Source of the DNA: Bacteroidota bacterium
GTDB taxonomy: Bacteria > Bacteroidota > Bacteroidia > Bacteroidales > VadinHA17
Direction of reading: 5' to 3'
DNA: 14,874 nucleotides
Assembly: GCA_030631445.1 (NCBI GenBank)
Contig: DAOVLD010000019.1
Span: forward strand, 1 to 14,874
In this document: positions 1 through 6,060 of the stretch, one piece after another
Position numbering within the stretch: position 1 is the first letter of the stretch
Layout: every line of letters begins with the position of its first letter
Notes under the pieces: generated by a model
Seen by the model: only the letters and a program-made list of their open reading frames with translations
Database searches by the model: none
What the model was told of the DNA's origin: nothing
Position numbers and translations under genes: made by a program

Positions 1-1083
1 CAAAAGGATGCTGAGAAGGCAGAACAACTCACCAATGTGAATAAAGTTCCTGTTGTCCCGGTTTACACTCTTACTGAAGATGATTATGCACTATCCACAA
101 ACAGTGATATTGCAGAATTTATGAATTTTTCAGCTAGTGCTACTCCTGAAGAATTTCTGGGACTTATCCTGGATATTAAATTCCTGGGATCCAAAGGGGA
201 CCAGATGCGTGTAACTTATGATTACTATCGTGGTTCCAATGATAAAACCAAATACATTAAGGATCCCGTCGAGTATGAATTGACTGATGCTGATTATGAT
301 GCTATGGGAACCGCTTCAGGTGAACCCGGGAAATATAATAACTTTTCATCTTCTACACTTCCTGGTGACTTCTTACCCGACTGGTTGGCTACAACTTATC
401 CCAATGCCACAGAAGAGGCAAGCATGAAAATTATTTATGAATATTATGCAGGAGGTACAGATACCCGCTATAGCTTGTTTTATAAACTTGACGGAGTATG
501 GCAGATTGTAGATGTAGATACTTATGAGTTAAGTAGTGACGATTATGATTCTATGGGAGAGCCAGGAAATTACAACAATTTCTCTTTTTCGGTACCTCAT
601 GGGGACTATTTGCCGGTTTTCCTTAAATTAAAATTCCCTTATGCCACAGAAGGTGACTCTAAGGTAATAATGTATAAGTATTACAGTAGTAGTAGTGGAA
701 ATACCTATGTGTATGCTGCAGAGTATTTTAGCGATGGCATTACCTGGGCAGTTTACGCATCTACTATTGCCGCAACTTCCCCATTTAAATTTAACGGGGA
801 CAACTGGGTAATTGTACCTCCTATCACATATCAATTTACTACGGCTGCTCATAACAAAGAGTATACGGTTACTGATGATGATTATGATGCCGTAGGAAAT
901 GGTACCTATAACAATTTTGAATCATCTGATGAGGTTGTTCAGGGTAAGCTTATTACTATTCTTAAGATGAGTGTAGAGGATGCCGTAATAGGAGATGTTT
1001 ATAAGGTTAACTACAAATACTATGTTGGTGGTGGTGTAGTAGAAGATCGCTCTATGAATTTTGAAGTTATTTCAGAAGAATAA
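1..1083 (+). CDS. Modular repeat protein, 5' end outside window
   Basis: The frame is open from the first base of the window, so this is the C-terminal part of a longer protein; the GTG at 37 lies inside it and is probably not the real start. The visible part is about four copies of a module of roughly 80 residues. Each copy begins with a Tyr-x-Leu/Val-Thr/Ser-x-Asp-Asp-Tyr motif, then a Tyr-Asn-Asn-Phe motif, then a Gly/Glu-rich turn leading to a Tyr-Lys/Glu-Tyr-Tyr strand. Module starts are near bases 61, 271, 520 and 859. The protein is rich in Tyr, Asp, Ser and Gly, almost free of Cys, and has no membrane segment. It ends directly after the last module, with no recognisable C-terminal sorting domain. 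Such repeats are familiar from secreted or lipid-anchored Bacteroidota proteins, but I cannot name the family, and the signal peptide would lie outside the window. Function unknown. Confidence 0.8.
   Translation, partial: QKDAEKAEQLTNVNKVPVVPVYTLTEDDYALSTNSDIAEFMNFSASATPEEFLGLILDIKFLGSKGDQMRVTYDYYRGSNDKTKYIKDPVEYELTDADYDAMGTASGEPGKYNNFSSSTLPGDFLPDWLATTYPNATEEASMKIIYEYYAGGTDTRYSLFYKLDGVWQIVDVDTYELSSDDYDSMGEPGNYNNFSFSVPHGDYLPVFLKLKFPYATEGDSKVIMYKYYSSSSGNTYVYAAEYFSDGITWAVYASTIAATSPFKFNGDNWVIVPPITYQFTTAAHNKEYTVTDDDYDAVGNGTYNNFESSDEVVQGKLITILKMSVEDAVIGDVYKVNYKYYVGGGVVEDRSMNFEVISEE
61..1077 (+). repeat. Four protein-level tandem modules
   Basis: Four diverged copies of one module can be aligned by eye, starting at about 61, 271, 520 and 859. 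Modules 2 to 4 share the YxL/VT/SxDDYD core followed by YNNF; module 1 has MNF instead of NNF. The third copy carries an extra insertion of about 30 residues before the fourth. The DNA itself has diverged, so this is an old duplication under protein-level selection and not a recent tandem repeat. Confidence 0.75.
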
Positions 1084-1105
1084 TTCTTGATACATGATTT
1101 ACTTA

Positions 1106-1134
1106 GAAAGGAGGCTTCGGCTTCCTTTTTTTTC
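1106..1134 (+). terminator. Intrinsic terminator with TTCG tetraloop
   Basis: A 10-bp stem (1106-1115 with 1120-1129, one G-T pair) closes a TTCG tetraloop (1116-1119) and runs into eight T residues (1126-1133). It lies 23 bases after the stop codon of the modular repeat protein. It also separates that gene from the oppositely oriented pan operon. Confidence 0.9.
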
Positions 1135-1177
1135 TTCATATCAGGGTTTATTTATCATTGACAACAGATGTTAATAT

Positions 1178-1358
1178 TCAGAACTCTGACCCATTAGTAG
1201 CAATTTTATCTTGTGCAAGCCATGAATTACTTTCTTCTGGATTTGTTTTAGTTAGAACAACTACTTTCCCAAACTTAGATGCATGATACGGCTGCAAAAA
1301 GTCCGGTTAGACCACTGCCTATGATAAAAAAATCAGTAATAAGATCTTTATTTTTCAT
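1178..1358 (-). pseudogene. nadB: Decayed 5' fragment of L-aspartate oxidase
   Basis: Reading the minus strand from an ATG at 1358 gives an NadB-like N-terminus: ITDFFIIGSGLTGLFAAVS, with the FAD-binding GSGLTG Rossmann glycines. The frame then hits TAA at 1277-1275. Dropping one base near 1283 restores it as ASKFGKVVVLTK, then PEESNSWLAQ, matching the usual NadB block of FGKV-x-LTK, ESN and AQGGIA (here AQDKIA). A TGA at 1180-1178 ends the match, and no later NadB sequence follows before the terminator at 1106-1134. Intact NadB has roughly 500 to 540 residues, so only about the first 60 codons remain. The start overlaps the panD end by 11 bases, the same style as the other junctions of this operon, so nadB was probably its last gene. 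A single frameshift could be a sequencing error, but the missing 3' end could not. Recognition is by motif. Confidence 0.75.
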
Positions 1359-1707
1359 TATGATTTTTCTTTGCTTTATTTTTTGAATCTACCACAATAA
1401 TTTTAGGGCAGTGTTGAGAAGACTCAATTTCATCATATTCAGCAAAACTTGCTATTATAACTAAATCGCCTTTATATACTTTTCTTGCTGCAGCACCATT
1501 CAAACAAATCTCTCCTTCTGCACCATATATCAAATAGGTTGAAAAGCGTTCTCCATTTGTAATATTATATACATCCACTTTTTCAAATTCTAACAGATCA
1601 GCTTTTTTACAGAGTGATTTATCAATTGATATAGATCCCTCGTAATTTAGATTAGCATTTGTTACAACAGCTCTATGAATTTTTGATTTCAAAAGTGTTC
1701 GTTTCAT
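1348..1707 (-). CDS. panD: Aspartate 1-decarboxylase
   Basis: Makes beta-alanine from L-aspartate for pantothenate synthesis in the cytoplasm. It is a pyruvoyl enzyme that cleaves itself at a Gly-Ser bond. The 119 residues fit the small PanD family. The cleavage site is Gly24-Ser25 in YEGSISID. Lys9 and the ERFSTY block with Arg54, Thr57 and Tyr58 sit at the positions known from the E. coli enzyme. A second conserved block, [13 protein letters not shown], follows at about 79-91. The C-terminal tail is lysine- and asparagine-rich. The start overlaps the coaX stop by four bases (ATGA), so translation is probably coupled. Product and PanD identity are well supported; no regulation is visible apart from operon membership. 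Confidence 0.95.
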   Translation of the reverse strand: MKRTLLKSKIHRAVVTNANLNYEGSISIDKSLCKKADLLEFEKVDVYNITNGERFSTYLIYGAEGEICLNGAAARKVYKGDLVIIASFAEYDEIESSQHCPKIIVVDSKNKAKKNHNEK

Positions 1708-2483
1708 ATCTTGGTCTCATTAATTTTGTATACTTCCTTTAATCCTTCAAATACTAAGGTTGGTGATATAATATCGAATAAGTTTTCATTCTTGAACAAT
1801 GAAGAAAATCCTCCGGTACCTATAACAATAGGTTTGTCTCCCTGAAATGTCTCGACCGATATTTTTTTTGTTAACCCTTTAACTATTGCAATTTGACCAT
1901 GGTATAGTCCTGCTTGAATACTCTCTGCGGTTGTTTTCCCATATACATTCCTGGTTTCTTTTATCTCAACACGGGGAAGCTTAGCAGTATGTTTACCAAG
2001 TGCTTCCATAGACATTCTTATACCCGGAAGAATAATTCCCCCTAAGTATTCTTTGTTTTTTGAAATAACACAGAGGGTAGTTGCTGTTCCAAAATCAACA
2101 ACAATTAGATTATTATTGGGATATATACTTAGAGCAGCTATTGCATTTGCTATTCTATCAGCTCCTACTTCGTGCGGATTGTTATATTTAATTTTGAGTC
2201 CGGTTTTTACACCAGGTTGTAAGAAAAAAGGAGATATGTTAAAATATTTTATGCAGCCGTTTCTTATTGAGTGATCTTTATCGGGAACCACACTGCATAT
2301 TGATATAGCATCTATATCTTTAATATCATAATTGTTTTCTCTGATAACACTTTTTAGAAATATACCAACTTCATCTGATGATAAATTCAGTTGTGAAGTC
2401 TTTCTGAATTGAAGTACTAATTCATCATTTTTATATATTCCACCGTATATTTGAGTGTTACCTACATCAAGACACAATAACAT
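1704..2483 (-). CDS. coaX: Type III pantothenate kinase
   Basis: Phosphorylates pantothenate to 4'-phosphopantothenate, the first committed step of CoA synthesis. At 259 residues it is of normal length. It belongs to the ASKHA fold: the phosphate-1 motif LDVGNT is at residues 5-10, [11 protein letters not shown] at 107-117, the phosphate-2 motif DFGTATT at 130-136, GGIILPG at 148-154 and TTAESIQ at 184-190. Together these separate it from the type I and II kinases. It begins immediately after the coaBC stop codon with no spacer, behind a strong Shine-Dalgarno sequence within the coaBC end, and overlaps panD by four bases. Its place between coaBC and panD puts pantothenate supply and its activation in one transcript. 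Confidence 0.95.
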   Translation of the reverse strand: MLLCLDVGNTQIYGGIYKNDELVLQFRKTSQLNLSSDEVGIFLKSVIRENNYDIKDIDAISICSVVPDKDHSIRNGCIKYFNISPFFLQPGVKTGLKIKYNNPHEVGADRIANAIAALSIYPNNNLIVVDFGTATTLCVISKNKEYLGGIILPGIRMSMEALGKHTAKLPRVEIKETRNVYGKTTAESIQAGLYHGQIAIVKGLTKKISVETFQGDKPIVIGTGGFSSLFKNENLFDIISPTLVFEGLKEVYKINETKI

Positions 2484-3701
2484 TTATCCCTCCTTGATTA
2501 TTTGTTCTAAAACTTTAGCTAACTCCCAGGCAGTTGAAGCCTTTATACTGTTGCTGTTTTCGTCAATTACTTCATAGTATGTCTGCTTATCATTAATTCT
2601 GCTTTCAAAAGTATTAAAGACAATGTAATCAGCTTTTGATCTCAAAAATAATTTGTTAATAATTTTATCATTTTTTTCCCGGTCAGATGAATTAGCAAAT
2701 TTAAATCCTATAAGTTTTACTGTTTTATTTAATGACCATGATTTTATGTGATCTATAATTTTAGTATTTCTTTTAAAAGTAATTGTAATCGAATCATTTT
2801 CTGAACTGATTTTATCATTTGACGGCAAGCCGAATGTATTATTACCAACAGTAATATTATCAGGAGAGTAATCACTAATAGCAGCTAAATGAATTACTGC
2901 CTGATAATCATTTTCATTTAATTCCTTTTTGAGCTTTTGTTGTAAACTTGAATAATCATCATACTCAATAGTCTTTAAATCAAATTCAGGCGTAGCAGCT
3001 TCTTTTGTTTTGATAAGTGTAACATCGTAACTTTTCAAATAAAAATACCTTGCAATTTCAGATCCGGTTGTTCCGGTAGAAAGGTTGGTTAGATATCTTA
3101 CATTATCAATCTTTTCTTTTGTACCGCCAAATGTAATAAGTATTCTTTTCTTAATTTTTGATTGGTTTAAATTACTTATTATATACACGTAAATTTTATC
3201 CGGCTCAAGAAGTTTTCCTTTTCCTTCATCTCCACAAGCTAAGTATCCTTCTTCGGTTGGCAGAACAATGCAGCCCCACTTCTTTAGCTTTTCTAATGAT
3301 GACCGCGTTGCAGGATGATTGTACATTGCCACATTCATTGCCGGAGCAATTAAATATGGTTTTTCGGTGTCATTAGCTAAGAAAAGGGAAGTGACCAAAT
3401 TATCAGCAATACCCGCGGAGAACTTGTTAATTGTATTTGCATCTGCCGGAACGAGAATAGTCAAATCCGCCCATTTTGTTAAGCTAATATGACTCATCAA
3501 TTTATTTGATTCAAATGTATCGCAATAAACATGATTATTTGTCAAACCTTCGAGTGTAGCTTTGCCTATAAAATTAAGGGCGGATTCAGTTACAACTGTT
3601 TTAACTTCAAATCCATTTTGAACAAGTTTGGAAATTAAATATCCAACTTTATAAGCGGCAATTGACCCCGTGATTTTTACTAATATTTTATTTTTTAACA
3701 T
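2484..3701 (-). CDS. coaBC: Bifunctional CoaBC
   Basis: Phosphopantothenate-cysteine ligase fused to phosphopantothenoylcysteine decarboxylase; converts 4'-phosphopantothenate plus cysteine to 4'-phosphopantetheine. The N-terminal CoaC flavoprotein domain (about 1-175) has TGSIAAYK at 11-18, the probable active-site His71 in SHISLTKWAD, PAMN at 120-123 and the ACGDEGKGK flap at 155-163 with the catalytic cysteine. The CoaB domain (about 184-405) starts with ITFGGTKEKIDNVRYLTN, has AAISDY at 273-278 (usually AAVADY) and a GFK block at 332-334. The CTP-contacting lysine region is less canonical than in most CoaB proteins. Its 405 residues are normal. It overlaps panC by 14 bases and abuts coaX. 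Bacteroidota usually carry coaBC elsewhere, commonly near recN, so this pan-linked copy may be a second or transferred one; that is recollection and not tested here. Confidence 0.93.
   Translation of the reverse strand: MLKNKILVKITGSIAAYKVGYLISKLVQNGFEVKTVVTESALNFIGKATLEGLTNNHVYCDTFESNKLMSHISLTKWADLTILVPADANTINKFSAGIADNLVTSLFLANDTEKPYLIAPAMNVAMYNHPATRSSLEKLKKWGCIVLPTEEGYLACGDEGKGKLLEPDKIYVYIISNLNQSKIKKRILITFGGTKEKIDNVRYLTNLSTGTTGSEIARYFYLKSYDVTLIKTKEAATPEFDLKTIEYDDYSSLQQKLKKELNENDYQAVIHLAAISDYSPDNITVGNNTFGLPSNDKISSENDSITITFKRNTKIIDHIKSWSLNKTVKLIGFKFANSSDREKNDKIINKLFLRSKADYIVFNTFESRINDKQTYYEVIDENSNSIKASTAWELAKVLEQIIKEG
2487..2495 (-). promoter_or_regulatory. Strong ribosome binding site of coaX
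   Basis: On the minus strand AAGGAGGGA stands three bases (the coaBC stop codon TAA) before the coaX ATG. Shine-Dalgarno sequences of this strength are uncommon in Bacteroidota, where most leaders, including others in this window, are AT-rich without one. It fixes the coaX start and lies within the last codons of coaBC. Confidence 0.6.
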
Positions 3702-4443
3702 TGTCTATTAACCTTACTTTTCCTAGAATTACTGCTCCAAATCGTCTTCCATTTAACGTTTTAATATAATCTACTTTAAATCCCTCTTCCTCAAGTTGTG
3801 AATTTACTTCTTCATCTGATTGTCCTGACATCAGTAGTTCAGGAAATTTTGCAGCTTTTTTTCGATTTTCCCCTGATAGAAGAAGGTTTCTGGAACTTAA
3901 TGCCAAACCATCGCTTTCCCTTATTGTTGGGGAGGGAATTATTTCAACGTTCATATGAAAAGCTTCTACCATTCCTTTGATCAACTTGTATTGCTGAAAG
4001 TCTTTTTCACCAAAATAAGCTCTAAGAGGATTTACAATATTTAACAGTTTCATAACAACAGTTAAGACTCCTGCAAAATGTCCTTCCCGTTGTGCACCAC
4101 AAAGCTCTTTACTGAAGTTAGTTTCAATAATTCTATACAAATAGTTATCGTTATATAATAAATTATGTTCCGGAGCAAATAAATAATTAACATTTAGTGG
4201 TTCCAGAATACTAATGTCATTGTCCAAATTATTTGGATACTTTTTCAAATCTTCCGGATCATTAAATTGGGTTGCATTAACAAAAATACTTACAACGGTT
4301 ATATCATTTTCTGCTATTGATTTTTTGATTAGACTAATATGTCCTTTATGCAAAGCACCCATAGTTGGCACAAATCCAATTTCTCTATCCTTGCAATGTG
4401 ATAACTCATGCTTCATCTCACCGAGATTAGAAAAAATTTTCAT
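3688..4443 (-). CDS. panC: Pantothenate synthetase
   Basis: Condenses pantoate with beta-alanine at the expense of ATP to give pantothenate. HIGH-superfamily motifs are clear: PTMGALHKGH at 26-35, NATQFN at 56-61 (most PanC proteins have NPTQF, so a Pro-to-Ala change), GAQREGHFAGV at 116-126, FGEKDFQQ at 144-151, and the KMSKS-equivalent ESDGLALSSRN at 176-186. At 251 residues it is about 30 shorter than usual; the loss lies after residue 190 in the helical C-terminal domain that helps dimerise and close the active site. All catalytic blocks are retained, so it is probably active. The start shares one base with the panB stop (TAATG) and the end overlaps coaBC by 14 bases. Confidence 0.95.
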   Translation of the reverse strand: MKIFSNLGEMKHELSHCKDREIGFVPTMGALHKGHISLIKKSIAENDITVVSIFVNATQFNDPEDLKKYPNNLDNDISILEPLNVNYLFAPEHNLLYNDNYLYRIIETNFSKELCGAQREGHFAGVLTVVMKLLNIVNPLRAYFGEKDFQQYKLIKGMVEAFHMNVEIIPSPTIRESDGLALSSRNLLLSGENRKKAAKFPELLMSGQSDEEVNSQLEEEGFKVDYIKTLNGRRFGAVILGKVRLIDNVKK

Positions 4444-5237
4444 TAGTAACTCTCCTTTGTTGAAGGAAATTTCATTTCCTTTACATCTTTATCATAATTG
4501 TTTAACGCTTCTTTTATTAGTTCAAATCCATTTAAATATTTCTTTAAGAATTTTGGATTAAAATCCTTATTCATTCCCAATAAATCTTGTAGTACCAAAA
4601 TTTGTCCTGAAGTAAATTTGCCGGCACCAATTCCTATAGTTGGGATACTTAGGTTTTGTGTAATTTTTTTGGAAAGCTTTGATGGTATCATTTCTAAAAC
4701 GATTGAAAAACAGCCGGCATCTTGTAACTTTTTTGCTTCTTCCAAAATTTGATTTGCTTGATTCTCAGTATTGCCTTGCAATTTGAACCCACCGAATTGA
4801 TGAACAGATTGAGGTGTCATTCCCAGGTGGCCCATTACGGGTATTCCACTTTTAACCAAAAATTCAATATCATTTAAAGTGTTCCCGGTTCCTTCAATTT
4901 TTACAGCTTGTGCTCCTGCTTTGAACAATTTATCCACAGATTCGACAAGTTGGTTACGACCCTTCAAATGGGATAAAAAAGGCATGTCAGCTATTAAGAA
5001 TTTTTGTTTTAGTCCTTTACTTACTGCGGCAGTATGGGAAACCATCATATCAATATCTGCATTTATTGTAGTATCATACCCGTGCATTACCATAGCGGTA
5101 CTATCTCCAACTAAGACAGCATCAACATTACTATTGTTAATTATTTGTGCTGACCAAAAATCATAACACGTTACCATAGTGATTTTTTTGCCTTCATCAG
5201 AGTATTGCAAGAAACTTTCCACTGTTTTCAAAACCAT
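4443..5237 (-). CDS. panB: Ketopantoate hydroxymethyltransferase
   Basis: First gene of the operon. Transfers a hydroxymethyl group from 5,10-methylene-THF to alpha-ketoisovalerate, giving ketopantoate. Its 264 residues form a single TIM barrel of normal length. Visible motifs: TCYDFWSA at 23-30, metal-binding VGDS at 43-46 with Asp45, IADMPF with Asp84, VKIEG at 112-116, GHLGMTPQS at 136-144 with QFGGF following, and the catalytic glutamate Glu182 in LEMIP. The start ATG has a GGGAG three bases upstream, a modest ribosome site. No ketopantoate reductase (panE) is present here, so that step must be encoded elsewhere or done by IlvC. The promoter must lie in the 5238-5400 stretch. Confidence 0.95.
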   Translation of the reverse strand: MVLKTVESFLQYSDEGKKITMVTCYDFWSAQIINNSNVDAVLVGDSTAMVMHGYDTTINADIDMMVSHTAAVSKGLKQKFLIADMPFLSHLKGRNQLVESVDKLFKAGAQAVKIEGTGNTLNDIEFLVKSGIPVMGHLGMTPQSVHQFGGFKLQGNTENQANQILEEAKKLQDAGCFSIVLEMIPSKLSKKITQNLSIPTIGIGAGKFTSGQILVLQDLLGMNKDFNPKFLKKYLNGFELIKEALNNYDKDVKEMKFPSTKESY

Positions 5238-5294
5238 AATCTCCCAAATTGACAGTACTTAAGACTCTATTTAATGAAGAGAATTATATAGACT

Positions 5295-5320
5295 GCCGGT
5301 TATGAATAATTAGAACCAGC
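5295..5320 (-). promoter_or_regulatory. Dyad in the panB leader
   Basis: GCCGGTT (5295-5301) and AACCAGC (5314-5320) form an inverted repeat with seven pairs, one of them G-T, around a 12-base AT-rich centre. It lies about 58 to 83 bases upstream of the panB ATG. It could be an operator for the pan operon or a leader hairpin. No following T-run exists, so it is not an intrinsic terminator. Confidence 0.35.
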
Positions 5321-5402
5321 TAAAATATCATAGATATTGATTTGCTGATTACTGATCAATTATTATTAAATAAAAAAAGTTTATTTCATGTTACAAACTG
5401 GT

Positions 5403-5467
5403 ACTTGTCAAAAGATCAAGTCCTAACATTATTAAGTAGTATTAAAGTAGTTGTCTTTCGATCAACT
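5403..5467. promoter_or_regulatory. Twin 19-bp imperfect dyads
   Basis: Two 19-bp elements, 5403-5421 and 5449-5467, share the pattern A-S-TTGTC-N4-GATCAA-S-T. Positions 2 and 18 change together: C/G in the first element and G/C in the second, so the pairing of the arms is preserved. Both have identical central mismatches. Their starts are 46 bases apart, in the gap between panB and the candidate small RNA. They look like paired binding sites for one regulator. A third GATCAA occurs at 5354-5359 with a looser arm. Confidence 0.35.
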
Positions 5468-5604
5468 CTATAAAATTACGATCCAAATATATTGAAATTT
5501 TATAGTAAGTTAATATTTATACGTATTTATTAATTGGTTTATTCAATTTTGTTGAGGAAAGTTTTATTTATTTTATGATAGATTGTGTTGATGTTTGGAT
5601 AAGA

Positions 5605-5758
5605 GGAGAATACGTACACGTAAAAATAGTAGCCGATTGCGGAAGTATTACATCTTTGTCGTACCGTGCCGCAAGATGGTCAAGGGTAAGCTGTCAGGCT
5701 AATTTACGAATCTTCATAAATAAAAAGGGAGGCCCCAATTTGTGGCCTCTTTTTTTTC
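5605..5758 (+). ncRNA. Candidate structured small RNA
   Basis: Three perfectly paired helices nest inside each other: CGTAAA 5619-5624 with TTTACG 5703-5708, TAGCC 5630-5634 with GGCTA 5697-5701, and TTGCGG 5637-5642 with CCGCAA 5669-5674. A strong intrinsic terminator follows at once. CATCTT 5651-5656 could instead pair with AAGATG 5673-5678, which would exclude the innermost helix, so two folds are possible. The 5' end is not defined; I set it at a purine-rich stretch. The terminator's T-run is stronger on the plus strand, which favours that strand. It does not match 4.5S RNA, tmRNA, RNase P or a cobalamin riboswitch by the motifs I know. A 6S-like RNA is conceivable from size and extended helix, without specific support. 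Confidence 0.5.
5722..5758 (+). terminator. Strong intrinsic terminator
   Basis: The core stem GAGGCC 5729-5734 with GGCCTC 5744-5749 extends through two G-T pairs and five A-T pairs to 13 pairs, with a 9-base loop and a run of eight T residues (5750-5757). It ends the candidate small RNA. Any peptide frame here would run through this hairpin, which argues against a coding gene. Confidence 0.85.
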
Positions 5759-6060
5759 TTATCAGGGTTATCTAAGAGGGAAAATGCTATTGTTAACCCT
5801 TAATTTAATAACAGAAAAAAAGCTTCTAAATACAGGAACCATCAGGCATTAAGACGGATTCGGAAAACGGCATGGATCATAATTGGCACATTATCAGATA
5901 GATATACAAAAGTTAATAACTATTTTGATTTGTTAATAAACCCATTGAAGGTGTCTTGTAAAAAGAATATTCAATTTATAACTTGCATGAACTATTTTGG
6001 GTGCAGGGGCCTTTTCATAATTTATAAATAAACAAACACTTAGTAAATAATTTATTTTCG
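5759..6060. other. Gene-free leader of nrdJ
   Basis: No open frame of interest on either strand. The nrdJ promoter is expected here. A TTG at about 5956, followed 19 bases later by TATAACTTG, is only a partial fit to the Bacteroidota promoter. I looked for a B12-box and other conserved cobalamin riboswitch segments, since the next gene is B12-dependent, and saw none. No Shine-Dalgarno sequence precedes the nrdJ ATG. Confidence 0.5.

Larger units (their letters stand above)
5238..5604. other. AT-rich gene-free region upstream of panB
   Basis: Very AT-rich with no credible gene on either strand. It must hold the panB promoter on the minus strand, but I could not find a convincing Bacteroidota TTG/TAnnTTTG pair at the right spacing. 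The dyads described separately are the only structure I see. Confidence 0.5.

Noticed and set aside
1140..1177. Further NadB codons (a TLI triplet of residues) after the TGA at 1178
   Set aside because: Too short and interrupted by more stops to separate from chance; I end the remnant at 1178.
3688..4443. panC as a truncated pseudogene because it is short
   Set aside because: All catalytic motifs are present, the frame is intact and the end fits the operon overlap; the loss affects only the variable C-terminal domain.
5575..5775. Plus-strand open frame of 66 codons as a small protein
   Set aside because: It reads through a strong intrinsic terminator at 5722-5758, resembles no protein I know, and overlaps the nested RNA helices; a non-coding RNA explains it better.
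5238..6060. Cobalamin riboswitch before the B12-dependent nrdJ
   Set aside because: No B12-box or other conserved cobalamin riboswitch segment is visible, and the structured element ends about 300 bases before the gene in its own terminator.
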